Source: G965197675 sp965197675
Lineage (GTDB): Bacteria; Chloroflexota; Dehalococcoidia; Plut-88900
Assembly: GCA_965197675.1 (NCBI GenBank)
Contig: OZ240221.1
Coordinates: forward strand, 744,001 to 808,000
Direction of reading: 5' to 3'
Length of the DNA stretch: 64,000 nucleotides
Position numbers and translations under genes: made by a program. Under the pieces are notes generated by a model. The model made no database searches and was not told the origin of the DNA. It saw only the letters and a program-made list of their open reading frames with translations. The first letter of the stretch is position 1. Every line of letters begins with the position of its first letter. Below, one piece after another: positions 7,145 to 15,440 of the stretch.

Positions 7145-9274
7145 CTATGACCCCATTCCTGATGGACTGATCAATCCGAAAGACTCTAGGTTCGACTCTA
7201 GCTCGGCGGGGTCGCTGGTTGGTAGGGCGCAGGCAACACCTGCGCACACGTAGGCCAGAGGCACGTCAGACCTCCGAAGCATACCCCTAACTGCTTGCGG
7301 CAAACTTTCAGGGCTTCCGGCTTTTTGATCGTATAGGGACACTATCTTCTTGATTCGATACGTAGTTAAGGCTTTATTCCACAGCTCCCGTGTGCGCGGA
7401 TCGTTACTGTCTCCCACTATTACTGCGTGTGCAGGAGATTCCATGTGGTAATCCAGCGCCAAGAAATATGTGGCGGCGTAGATGCCATATTGGCTGCACT
7501 GTTCCCCAAAGGCCTTTAATGCCAGCTCTGCTTTCTCTCGATAGTCCTGCTTCTGAGTCAGATAAAACAGCCGGTCTAATGCCAAGATGGCTACGCCGTT
7601 ACTGCTGGGGGTAGGGGAGTCCTGAATGGGCTTGTCGACTATGTCTAGTCCCGCAGAAGGGATTTTGCCTCCGGCTACATCGCAGAAGCCGCCATGGGTA
7701 TCATCACTGAACTCCTTGATGATATAGTCCATGAGCTCCTGGCTGGTTTGAAAATATTCCTCTTTAGCCGTTATCTCATATGCGTCCAGCAAAGCCATGA
7801 CCATTTGCGCCTGGTCGTCCAATAAGCCGCTTATCTTAGCTGAACTGCCGCCCAGGCTATGATAGAAACCCTGTCCAGGCACATATGCTTCTCTCAGCAA
7901 CCGGTTTATTGATTTAAGGCCCTGCACCTTGCATTCTTCAATGCCCAGCACCCTGTATGCTTCTATAAAAGCCGAGATCATCATAGCATTCCAGTTGGAA
8001 TATATAGCCTTGTCAATGAAGGGCGTAGGGCGTTTCCTTCTGGCATCCAGGAGTCGTACCTTCCCATGCTCCAACAGCCGTCTAACCTCATCCTCATCTT
8101 TGCTCAGCTTCTCGGCAATAGATTCAATATTCAGATCCACGAATAGCACATTCTTAGCTGGATTGTGGTGCATCTCTCCCTTTGGCTCTACGTTGTAGTG
8201 GAGTGAGACTGCCTCGACTTCCTCATCAGATAGCGCCTCCTTTACCTCCTCCAATGTCCACGTGAAGTAATCACCATCGTCGTGCATGTCGATGTCGGCG
8301 TCCTGACTGGCATAGAATCCCCCTCGCTCGCCGTCCGAAGCCACCTCGGTAACGTAGCGGATAATTCCCTCGGCAATCTCTCTAAATAGCGGGATGCCCG
8401 TGGCCTGGTAGGCGTGAAGGTAGTTCTTCAGCAGCTCCGAGTTATCGTAGGACATCTTCTCGAAGTGGGGAACGATCCATTTCTCATCCACAGAGTAACG
8501 ATGGAATCCACCGCCGAGTTGGTCGTAAACTCCGCCTCTCGCCATCTTTTCCAGGGTAGTGCGAGCGATTAGCAGCAGCCATTCCTCGTTGGTCTTGTCA
8601 TATCGCCTTAGCACCAACTCGATGGCGCTGGTATGAGGGAACTTTGGAGCACCGCCGAAACCCCCGTTAACGATGTCGAAGCCCTTGCCAATGGCTTCCA
8701 CGGCCATATCTACGGCTTGAGGATGCAGATCAAAGCTGTCGTTGGAAGTCGGCGCCGATAGCTGCTCCAAGTGCTGGCTGATCTTATTGGCGTTTTCCAA
8801 GGCCTTATCTCTGTCATCCCGGTATATCTCGCTGATACGTCTTAAGAGGGCCTTGAATCCCGGTCTGCCGTGATTGTCGCTGGGAGGGAAATATGTGCCA
8901 CCGTAGAAAACCTTACCTTCATCGGTCAGGAAACCGGTCAGAGGCCAACCCCCTTGCCCGCTGACGGCGCTTACGGCATTTTGATATCTTCTATCTATGT
9001 CCGGTCTCTCGTCCCTGTCCACCTTTACAGGGATGAACAGCTCGTTTATTACCTTTGCCGTCTCTTCGTTCTCATAGCTCTCGCCGTCCATCACGTGGCA
9101 CCAGTGACACCAGACAGCGCCTATGTCCAATAAAACAGGCTTTCCCTGTTCTTTAGCCATGCGAAATGGCTCCTCGCTCCACGGATGCCAGTCCACGGGC
9201 TGATCGGCTGCGCTGCTAAGGTATGCGCTGGTCTCGGAGGCTAATCGGTTCTTTCTTTCCTTCTTTTCCACCAT
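7145..9274 (-). CDS. DUF255 thioredoxin-fold protein (YyaL / SPATA20 family)
   Basis: A 709-residue protein with an N-terminal thioredoxin-like domain (about 1-165) followed by an (alpha/alpha)6-barrel glycosidase-like region. The family hallmark N-R-L-A-x-E-T-S-x-Y-L at 9-19 and P-V-D-W-H-P-W are present, with a Cys56-H-W-Cys59 pair in AVWCHWCHVMDGESY. The biochemical role of the family is not established; the CxxC suggests a redox function and the C-terminal region resembles N-acylglucosamine epimerase-like barrels. Convergent with ygfZ, with 6 nt between stops. Full length, intact. Confidence 0.92.
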   Translation of the reverse strand: MVEKKERKNRLASETSAYLSSAADQPVDWHPWSEEPFRMAKEQGKPVLLDIGAVWCHWCHVMDGESYENEETAKVINELFIPVKVDRDERPDIDRRYQNAVSAVSGQGGWPLTGFLTDEGKVFYGGTYFPPSDNHGRPGFKALLRRISEIYRDDRDKALENANKISQHLEQLSAPTSNDSFDLHPQAVDMAVEAIGKGFDIVNGGFGGAPKFPHTSAIELVLRRYDKTNEEWLLLIARTTLEKMARGGVYDQLGGGFHRYSVDEKWIVPHFEKMSYDNSELLKNYLHAYQATGIPLFREIAEGIIRYVTEVASDGERGGFYASQDADIDMHDDGDYFTWTLEEVKEALSDEEVEAVSLHYNVEPKGEMHHNPAKNVLFVDLNIESIAEKLSKDEDEVRRLLEHGKVRLLDARRKRPTPFIDKAIYSNWNAMMISAFIEAYRVLGIEECKVQGLKSINRLLREAYVPGQGFYHSLGGSSAKISGLLDDQAQMVMALLDAYEITAKEEYFQTSQELMDYIIKEFSDDTHGGFCDVAGGKIPSAGLDIVDKPIQDSPTPSSNGVAILALDRLFYLTQKQDYREKAELALKAFGEQCSQYGIYAATYFLALDYHMESPAHAVIVGDSNDPRTRELWNKALTTYRIKKIVSLYDQKAGSPESLPQAVRGMLRRSDVPLAYVCAGVACALPTSDPAELESNLESFGLISPSGMGS

Positions 9275-9399
9275 CTATCTCCAACTCCAGAAATTATAAC
9301 TCTCTCAGACAAAGTCCATGGAGTGCCAATCTTGCCTATGGGATATGATATATTATTCTAGAATGGAAGAGTTGTGGATTCCGGTCGAGAGAAAGTACT

Positions 9400-10194
9400 T
9401 TGCAGAGATCATCTAACCATAGGACTCCAGCAAAGATTAGGCAAGATGCTAGAGACGGCAAGTTGCGAGGCGTCACCTCTGGCTTGGCTCCAGGATACGT
9501 CCAAGCCAATCTAGCCGTTCTGCCGAAGGAGTACGCTTTCGATTTCCTCCTCTTTTGCCAACGCAACCCCAAACCCTGTCCTCTGATAGAAGTTACCGAG
9601 CCGGGCCAGCGGGAGGCATCCACGTCATCACCCGGCTCTGACATAAGGACCGATCTCCCTGCTTATAGGGTTTACAGAGACGGAGTCTTGGATCAGGAGA
9701 TCTCGGATATCTCCGAGCTGTGGCGTGATGACCTGGTCTCCTTCTTGTTGGGTTGCAGCTTCACCTTCGAGGAGGCGTTGATCCAGTCGAGTATACCCTT
9801 ACGGCACATACAACAAGGCAAGAACGTATCTATGTACATTACCAACATCCCTACCACGCCGGCGGGCATTTTCTCCGGCCCGATGGTGGTGAGCATGAGA
9901 CCCGTCCATAAATCCAAGGTGGTCAAGACCGTTCAGGTGACATCCAGATACCCAAACGTCCATGGCGCCCCCGTGCATATAGGGGACCCAGGTCATATCG
10001 GCATCGAAGACATCTCGAGGCCCGACTATGGAGACCCCGTCGAGATCAAGGAGGATGAAACACCCGTCTTTTGGGCTTGTGGCGTTACCCCTCAAGCAGT
10101 AGCTGTCAAGTCGAAACCCTCACTGATGATAACCCATGCTCCCGGCCACATGTTTGTTACGGACCTCTTAAACGAGAACCTGGCCACATCATGA
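9400..10194 (+). CDS. DUF1445 (YcsI-type) protein, D-glutamate cyclase half
   Basis: 264 residues of the DUF1445/YcsI family; the conserved G-x-T-S-G-L-A-P-G-Y-V-Q-A-N-L and DFLLFCQRNPKPCPL segments are near the N-terminus. In vertebrate mitochondrial DGLUCY, a DUF1445 domain is fused to a DUF4392 domain and the protein cyclises D-glutamate to 5-oxo-D-proline. Here the next gene, directly abutting, is DUF4392, so the two look like the unfused version. The start TTG at 9400 is the best in-frame start; no in-frame ATG lies upstream. Cytoplasmic. The activity is inferred from domain pairing. Confidence 0.85.
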   Translation: MQRSSNHRTPAKIRQDARDGKLRGVTSGLAPGYVQANLAVLPKEYAFDFLLFCQRNPKPCPLIEVTEPGQREASTSSPGSDIRTDLPAYRVYRDGVLDQEISDISELWRDDLVSFLLGCSFTFEEALIQSSIPLRHIQQGKNVSMYITNIPTTPAGIFSGPMVVSMRPVHKSKVVKTVQVTSRYPNVHGAPVHIGDPGHIGIEDISRPDYGDPVEIKEDETPVFWACGVTPQAVAVKSKPSLMITHAPGHMFVTDLLNENLATS

Positions 10195-11067
10195 TTGCCT
10201 CGATTCATGTCCATCGAAGATATCATCCTCAGTAAAGATAGACGGGGGGTCTCTCAGCTCAGAGACAAGCTCCCCCCCAACTTCTGCCAAGAGGCTGCCC
10301 GATTCATTCTGGGTAGCAAGGGGCCCATCATTATCCTTACGGGGTTCTATATGACCCTCAAACACCGTTATGAGACCGATGGTCCCATAGGATCGGTGAT
10401 ATTGGGTCAAGCGTTAGAGAAGCTGGAGTACAAGGTCTATTATGTAACAGATGGATGCGCCCAGATGATGCGAGACCTGATAGACTGTCGGCCGGATCAG
10501 GTCATAGAGTTCCCCGTCACTGACCACGATTCCAGCAAGAAGCTGGCAAAGGACATCATAGATGACCTCCGTCCGGATTTAGCCATAGCTGTTGAACGCT
10601 GCGCCCTGAGCAAGGATAAGAAGTATCTCAACATGCGGGGCGGCGACATGAGTGAGTACACGGCCAAGCTGGACTATCTCTTCATGGGTGTGGACAGGAC
10701 TGTAGGAATAGGAGATGGAGGCAACGAGATAGGCATGGGCCTGCTCTATGATGCTGTAGCCGAAGCATCGGATCCTGTCTTGACCAGAACCCCCTCCACT
10801 ATTCCTGCTACTCATCTGGTAATAGCCAGCGTGTCCAACTGGGGAGCTTATGGGCTCGCCGGCTATCTATCCATTCTATCGAACAGGTATCTTCTGCCTG
10901 CTTTAGACGAGGAGCAAGCCCTGATACGGAGATGGATCGACATGGGTGGAGTCGATGGAATCACAGGGGAGAGCGCTTATACCGTAGATACCTTTCCCCT
11001 GGAGGACAACGCTTCTATATTCACTGACATCCATCGAGAGGTGACCAGCGCCGGAGTAAGTTCCTAG
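10195..11067 (+). CDS. DUF4392 protein, D-glutamate cyclase C-terminal half
   Basis: 290 residues matching DUF4392, the C-terminal domain of D-glutamate cyclase. Visible landmarks are PPNFCQEAARFIL, ILTGFYMTLKHRYETDGPIG (a Gly/Thr-rich binding loop), VAVERCALSKDKKYLNMRG-like AIAVERCALSKDKKYLNMRG, and GIGDGGNEIGMG. The gene begins right after the stop of the DUF1445 gene (TTG at 10195, or ATG at 10207 in the same frame), so translation is probably coupled. The two genes together reproduce the architecture of DGLUCY. No 5-oxoprolinase gene lies nearby, so the fate of the product is unknown. Confidence 0.85.
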   Translation: MPRFMSIEDIILSKDRRGVSQLRDKLPPNFCQEAARFILGSKGPIIILTGFYMTLKHRYETDGPIGSVILGQALEKLEYKVYYVTDGCAQMMRDLIDCRPDQVIEFPVTDHDSSKKLAKDIIDDLRPDLAIAVERCALSKDKKYLNMRGGDMSEYTAKLDYLFMGVDRTVGIGDGGNEIGMGLLYDAVAEASDPVLTRTPSTIPATHLVIASVSNWGAYGLAGYLSILSNRYLLPALDEEQALIRRWIDMGGVDGITGESAYTVDTFPLEDNASIFTDIHREVTSAGVSS

Positions 11068-11077
11068 ACCAAGGGTT

Positions 11078-11476
11078 GTGAACACCTCCGACGCTATCGA
11101 AGACGTCAAAAGGGCCAACGAGGGTTTTTATCGCGCCTTCGAGAGCCTGGACATACGGAAGATGTCCCAAATATGGCTTCATGATAAGAGCGTGGTATGT
11201 GTCCATCCCGGGTGGCAGGTCAAGCGTGGGTGGGACGACATACGGGCCAGCTGGGAGGCTATCTTTGGCAACACAAGCTATATCGAGTTCAAGATTACCG
11301 ATTCTCTTGTCACGATCTCGGAAGGCTGTGCATGGGTGGTCTGTACGGAGAACTTGCGCAGCGTAATAGGCAGCGATCAGACTTCTACGAGTATACTGGC
11401 TACCAACATCTTCGTGCTCAGAGATGAAGCCTGGCTCATGGTTCACCACCACGCCTCCCCGATATTTACAACGTAG
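11078..11476 (+). CDS. SnoaL-like / NTF2-fold protein
   Basis: 132 residues with the cone-shaped alpha+beta NTF2 fold pattern typical of SnoaL/DUF4440-type proteins: an N-terminal helical pair (NEGFYRAFESLDIRKMSQIW), the acidic/aromatic pocket strand (VVCVHPGWQVKRGWDDIRAS), and C-terminal strands ending AWLMVHHHASPI. Members are small-molecule-binding or catalytic proteins of varied function. GTG start at 11078, 10 nt after the DUF4392 gene, so probably in the same transcript as the D-glutamate cyclase pair. A link to that pathway is only positional. Confidence 0.8.
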   Translation: MNTSDAIEDVKRANEGFYRAFESLDIRKMSQIWLHDKSVVCVHPGWQVKRGWDDIRASWEAIFGNTSYIEFKITDSLVTISEGCAWVVCTENLRSVIGSDQTSTSILATNIFVLRDEAWLMVHHHASPIFTT

Positions 11477-11509
11477 TAATTAAACTCATCGAGCTAGGAG
11501 CCTCGTGCA

Positions 11510-12091
11510 ATGAAAGTTGGAGATTATCTGTATTTCTCGAAGTGCATCAAATTTAGTGACCTTGACTTGGACAATATAAAGCACACTGTTAACGCATTTC
11601 AAACTAGGGTTGAAGAGTTCTATCTGTGTCCTGCGCGGAATCTTTTAAAGAATAAATATGCATTTGCTGGTGGTGTCCTCTGCTGTGCCTGTATCGATTT
11701 TCTTGCACACTACTCCTCCTCTAACACATACAACCGTGTAGGTGATCGATTCAAGCAATGGTTGCGTAAAAACATCCCTCAGTTTGCTGATAAGGATCAA
11801 CGAAATCCGCCTCAGACCCGTGCCAGATCATTTTACTGTGATTTTCGAAATGGCCTAGTTCATGAGGGACGAGTCAAGAATTTGAGCCAGTTTTCACTCG
11901 AAAATGATCAACTTATCAAAATTGAAGGTAGGGTTATGGTCGTAAATCCCAGACAATTCTTGGATCTAATGGAGCCAGCATTCTGCAAATACTGTAGCGA
12001 GCTTAAGTCAGATAGATGTCGTGCTGAAACCCTAATAGCACAATTGAGGAAAGATTTTGAGCAGGAAATCGAATACGCTAAAGCTAACTAG
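11510..12091 (+). CDS. HEPN-like hypothetical protein
   Basis: A 193-residue protein I cannot assign to a named family. It contains Arg113-N-G-L-V-His118 in the context CDFRNGLVHEGR, an R-x4-H motif of the kind found at the active site of HEPN RNases, inside a predicted all-helical protein. The N-terminal half has a Cys-rich helix (GGVLCCACIDFLAHY). The gene is visibly more AT-rich than its neighbours, which suggests recent arrival. Without a partner nucleotidyltransferase or other toxin-antitoxin gene it is an orphan. HEPN assignment is inference from the motif; the protein could be a plain hypothetical. Confidence 0.75.
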   Translation: MKVGDYLYFSKCIKFSDLDLDNIKHTVNAFQTRVEEFYLCPARNLLKNKYAFAGGVLCCACIDFLAHYSSSNTYNRVGDRFKQWLRKNIPQFADKDQRNPPQTRARSFYCDFRNGLVHEGRVKNLSQFSLENDQLIKIEGRVMVVNPRQFLDLMEPAFCKYCSELKSDRCRAETLIAQLRKDFEQEIEYAKAN

Positions 12092-12104
12092 GTCAGTAAA
12101 AATT

Positions 12105-13163
12105 CTACGCCCAGATTCCCGGTATCTTGGTAGAACACTCGGGGCAGTGGCCACCAGGACCCAGCCGGTTGGCAATCACTTGAAAGCCGTAGCGTTCTAT
12201 TATCATGGTCTTACAGTGGGGGCATAGGGTGTTCTCGTAGCCCCCCACCATGCCTGGCAGATTTCCAGCGTATACGTACCGGAGCCCAGTTTCGTATCCG
12301 ATTTCAGCTGCGCGCATGAGCGTCTCTACCGAGGTATTATCTGGATCCGTCATCTTGTAGTCTTTATGGAAGGCTGTGACGTGCCAAGGTATGTCGGGCG
12401 ATAGGGAGTATAGGAAACTGGCAGCTTCCCGTAGCTCCTCGTCTGAATCGTTGAATCCTGGCACTAGCAACGTGACTACCTCCACCCAAAACCCCATCTC
12501 CACCAGCAGCTTGATTGTGCTGAGGACGTTATCCAGCTTGCCGCCCAGAGAGCGATAGCTCTTGTCCGACATGGACTTGAGGTCGACTTTGTACCCGTCC
12601 ACCCAAGGCTTCAAATATTGTATGACTTGTGGCGTGCCGTTTCCGTTGGAGATAAAGACTGTGCGGAACCCTTCAGAGCTAGCCCGCTGAAATACCTCGA
12701 CAGCCCACTCGGAAGTGATTAAAGGTTCGTTGTACGAACTGCCTACGAGGGATGCTCCTAGTTGCTTGGCGATGGATACCAGCTCATCGGCGGTCACCTC
12801 TCTAGGGGGCATTATTGCGGCCGGGTCTCGTAGCGCTTGAGAGGTCAGCCAGTTCTGGCAATATCCGCAGTGGAAATCACAGCCCAGCATTCCGAAAGTG
12901 AGAGTGTTGGAGCCAGGCAGTACATGAAAAAAGGGCTTCTTTTCTGTAGGATCACACTGTAGCGCCCCTACGTAGCCCGTAGGTACCTTGAGCACGCCGC
13001 CTTCGTTGTATCTGACTTTGCATATACCTCTGCGTCCATCGAATATGACGCACCGGTGTCCGCATGCGAAGCAGCGCAGCTTGTTGTTGGCCAGCTTCTC
13101 ATATAGCTCGCCCTCTTTGGTACGGACGTCTATCGCCTCAGCTAACGTGGCAGCGGTGGTCAA
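12105..13163 (-). CDS. amrS: AmmeMemoRadiSam system radical SAM enzyme
   Basis: 352 residues of the PFL-activase-like radical SAM subgroup named AmmeMemoRadiSam (AmrS). The SAM-cluster motif C-x3-C-x2-C is at Cys95, Cys99 and Cys102 in MLGCDFHCGYCQNW. An N-terminal Cys cluster (CFACGHRC ... GICKVR) and a C-terminal CPHC ... CPEC zinc/Fe site, typical of the group, are present. The usual partners Memo and AMMECR1 are not in this window. Start TTG at 13163 follows GGAGGG on the coding strand; upstream there is no better start. The substrate of the system is not known to me. Confidence 0.88.
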   Translation of the reverse strand: MTTAATLAEAIDVRTKEGELYEKLANNKLRCFACGHRCVIFDGRRGICKVRYNEGGVLKVPTGYVGALQCDPTEKKPFFHVLPGSNTLTFGMLGCDFHCGYCQNWLTSQALRDPAAIMPPREVTADELVSIAKQLGASLVGSSYNEPLITSEWAVEVFQRASSEGFRTVFISNGNGTPQVIQYLKPWVDGYKVDLKSMSDKSYRSLGGKLDNVLSTIKLLVEMGFWVEVVTLLVPGFNDSDEELREAASFLYSLSPDIPWHVTAFHKDYKMTDPDNTSVETLMRAAEIGYETGLRYVYAGNLPGMVGGYENTLCPHCKTMIIERYGFQVIANRLGPGGHCPECSTKIPGIWA

Positions 13164-13300
13164 TGCGCTCTAGCCCTCCATGCTTCTCTAAATTATACTC
13201 CTAATCGAATTCTCATCTAGAATTTGCAGCGTCTTCTTGACCCTCTATCAGCACCCTTTTATACTCAGCATAATTAGGCGGACTACAGGTAAGGACAAAG

Positions 13301-14044
13301 GTGCGACCACTAAGCTACTCACAAGTCTCTGCATATCTAACCTGCCCTCTGTACTACAAGTTCCAGTACATCGATAGACTGCCCCGAAAGCCCAAGTCCT
13401 ACTTCAGCTTCGGCTCAACCATGCACCGATGCGCCCAGTATTTCTACACCAAGCACCGTAAAGCCCCACCCAATCTGGAAAACCTCCTCGCTTATTTGGA
13501 CAAAGTCTGGATTTCGGCAGGATACGACTCTCCGGAGATGGAGGAGGCGGACAAGGAGCTAGGACGAGAGATACTCACCAAGTTCTGGAAGATCAACTCG
13601 TCAAATTTTAAGTCGCCTCTGGCAACGGAGAAGTGGTTCACCTTCGATCTGGATGGAGTACAGTTTCGAGGCTATATAGACCGGGTGGACATCTCCTCCA
13701 GCGGCGGGCTTATCATCATCGACTACAAGAGCGGAAAAAAAGAGATATCCAAGGATGAGGTAGAGGAGAGCTTACAGCTCAGTTTGTATCAATTGGGCGC
13801 AGGCGGGGTCTGGCTTTTGCCGGTGGAGAAGCTGTCTCTGTATCACCTGCGGACCAACTCAATGGTAGAGGTAGAAGCCCGAGATGAGCAGACCCTTAGA
13901 GAAACTAGAGGAACGCTGTCGTCAGTGGCCGAGGCGATTGTACAGCGACAGTTCCCACCAAGGCTAAATCCCACGTGCCCCTGTGATTATGTGAAGCGTT
14001 GCCCTCTTTTTAGAGGGGAGACTTCTACCATACCCCCTCGTTGA
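13301..14044 (+). CDS. PD-(D/E)XK nuclease, RecB/Cas4-like, with probable Fe-S site
   Basis: 247 residues matching the stand-alone PDDEXK_1 nuclease family. Catalytic residues are recognisable: Asp127 in GYIDRVD and Asp141-Tyr-Lys143 in IIIDYKSGKK, followed by the Q-L-S-L-Y helix (about 160). One N-terminal Cys (Cys15 in LTCPLYYKF) and three C-terminal Cys (226, 228, 234) suggest the Fe-S cluster staple found in AddB and Cas4, although the spacing C-x-C-x5-C differs slightly. Presumed 5'-3' or single-strand exonuclease in DNA repair. There is no CRISPR array nearby, so Cas4 is not proposed. GTG start. Confidence 0.88.
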   Translation: MRPLSYSQVSAYLTCPLYYKFQYIDRLPRKPKSYFSFGSTMHRCAQYFYTKHRKAPPNLENLLAYLDKVWISAGYDSPEMEEADKELGREILTKFWKINSSNFKSPLATEKWFTFDLDGVQFRGYIDRVDISSSGGLIIIDYKSGKKEISKDEVEESLQLSLYQLGAGGVWLLPVEKLSLYHLRTNSMVEVEARDEQTLRETRGTLSSVAEAIVQRQFPPRLNPTCPCDYVKRCPLFRGETSTIPPR

Positions 14045-14970
14045 TGACTGCCGAAGAATCGATCTGCGACTCCAGCTCTTAGCCTTCTCCAAGTGCTCTG
14101 CTCTTCCTCTGGTATGAGGACAAGTGTAAAAAGCCTCTGCAGCCAGGTCGCCGCGTCTATAGCGCCAAGATTTGAGACGGGCTTGATCCCATTCTCCGTA
14201 TCGTACTCCGTACGTGGTAACCCCAACGCCTGTAGAACAGAGTTAAACGCCTTTCTACGCGGAGTGTTGTCATCCTGTATGTCTTTGCCGATTAAGTCTG
14301 CCCATAGTTGCCTAACATCTTCACCACGGACAAAGGCGCTACCCACCAGCGCTGCTGCAGTAAAAGAGGCGGACGGTGCTAGCAGAGCATCTTTCAGTAG
14401 AGCAGGGGTCTTGCGCAGATACTCAGGGGGATCCAGATAGATCAAAGTGCCATCCAGCACGTGCACTTCTTGTATTAGCCTTACACCGGGCCAATTAGTC
14501 AGAGCTCGCAGGATCCACGGAGCTCTGACTTTAGAAAAGGACCGACTTATCAAAGGTCGAATTAATATCCGTCCTAAGTAAGTCCCGGTCATTGCTGTCA
14601 CATCAACACTCAGCAGTTCCATTATCCTCTGGAGGCGTCTTTCTCTGGACTTCCTGTTCATCAAGGGTCGTAGGATCAGGGTTATGCCAACATCGGTCTG
14701 TCCCTGAGATAGAGACCGCATGGATATAATCCATTTCGCAGCGGTTTTAATGCTTTCCAACTGGCTAGATAGCTTCCAGGCAATTGCCTTTCCTAGGAGT
14801 GGTATGAGGACAGAGGGTGAAAAGAATTTACTGTTCTCCCTCTTCGACACACGGTCAAGAGAGTCCAACAGCTGCCTTCTTGAGGCGCTGGATGTTATAT
14901 CCCACGGGTACTCAGAAAAAACCATGTCCAGAATCTGAGACTGAGTAAGGATCCAGAGTTGAAGGCGCAA
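13987..14970 (-). CDS. Hypothetical protein
   Basis: A 327-residue open frame I do not recognise. It is mostly helical by eye, with many basic residues in the centre (RPLMNRKSRERRLQRI) and no signal peptide or clear membrane segment. The TTG start at 14970 has GGGAG 7 nt upstream. Its 3' end overlaps the 3' end of the convergent nuclease gene by 58 nt, unusually long but with both frames intact. It may be a lineage-specific gene. It is transcribed divergently from the arsR gene at 15120. Confidence 0.6.
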   Translation of the reverse strand: MRLQLWILTQSQILDMVFSEYPWDITSSASRRQLLDSLDRVSKRENSKFFSPSVLIPLLGKAIAWKLSSQLESIKTAAKWIISMRSLSQGQTDVGITLILRPLMNRKSRERRLQRIMELLSVDVTAMTGTYLGRILIRPLISRSFSKVRAPWILRALTNWPGVRLIQEVHVLDGTLIYLDPPEYLRKTPALLKDALLAPSASFTAAALVGSAFVRGEDVRQLWADLIGKDIQDDNTPRRKAFNSVLQALGLPRTEYDTENGIKPVSNLGAIDAATWLQRLFTLVLIPEEEQSTWRRLRAGVADRFFGSHQRGGMVEVSPLKRGQRFT

Positions 14971-15038
14971 TGAGTTACTCCCTGCTACGCTTCGCCTGCA
15001 CGGGAAGGTTACCTAATATAGAGTGGTTTTTTAGTTGA

Positions 15039-15053
15039 TTTGCCATATGGAAA
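15039..15053. promoter_or_regulatory. Possible operator between the hypothetical gene and arsR
   Basis: TTTGCCATATGGAAA is a nearly palindromic site, and a related half (ATATGCCATTTGAAA, 15072-15086) overlaps the -35 box of the arsR promoter. Two similar sites in a 50-bp space before an ArsR repressor gene fit an autoregulatory operator pair. Purely a pattern call. Confidence 0.35.
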
Positions 15054-15080
15054 TTTAGTGAAGATCGACTGATATGCCAT

Positions 15081-15109
15081 TTGAAACCTACGTAATGTGT
15101 TACTAAAAT
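15081..15109 (+). promoter_or_regulatory. Promoter of arsR (near-leaderless)
   Basis: TTGAAA (15081-15086) and TAAAAT (15104-15109) are separated by exactly 17 bp. Transcription would begin near 15116, only about 4 nt before the ATG at 15120, so the mRNA would be leaderless; no Shine-Dalgarno sequence precedes the ATG. Confidence 0.55.
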
Positions 15110-15119
15110 ACCATCCGTA

Positions 15120-15440
15120 ATGGAAGTAGCTCTCAGAGCCATAGCCGAACCCCATCGCAGGGACATTCTGCGTTTAGTCTATCATTCGGAGTTGTCTGAT
15201 GGCGAGATCGCTTCACATTTTACCCTAACTCGTCCAGCTATTTCCCAACACTTGGCAGTTCTTATCCAGGCTGGGCTACTCGTGGTACGACAGCAAGGGA
15301 CAAGAAGGTTTTATAGAGCACGACCGGAAGGTGTAGCAGAGTTGAGGCGTTTCCTGGAGGAGTTCTGGGAGGAGCGTCCGGAGATGCTCAAGCAGGAGGC
15401 GCAAGCAGAAGAAAGGAGGGCTTCTAGTGGCGGACGTTAG
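15120..15440 (+). CDS. ArsR-family transcriptional regulator
   Basis: 106 residues with a winged helix-turn-helix: AIAEPHRRDILRLV (helix 1), ELSDGEIASHF, then the recognition helix TRPAISQHLAVLIQAGLL, and the wing VVRQQGTRRFYRA. No Cys-based metal site is seen, so it belongs to the branch that pairs with AHSA1/SRPBCC proteins rather than to metal sensors. The AHSA1 gene starts 14 nt before its stop, so they are translationally coupled, the classic arrangement of this pair. Likely represses its own promoter just upstream. Confidence 0.9.
   Translation: MEVALRAIAEPHRRDILRLVYHSELSDGEIASHFTLTRPAISQHLAVLIQAGLLVVRQQGTRRFYRARPEGVAELRRFLEEFWEERPEMLKQEAQAEERRASSGGR

Noticed and set aside
13301..14044. 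Cas4
   Set aside because: The Cys pattern and nuclease motif are shared with Cas4, but there is no CRISPR array or other cas gene; a stand-alone RecB-like nuclease is the safer call.
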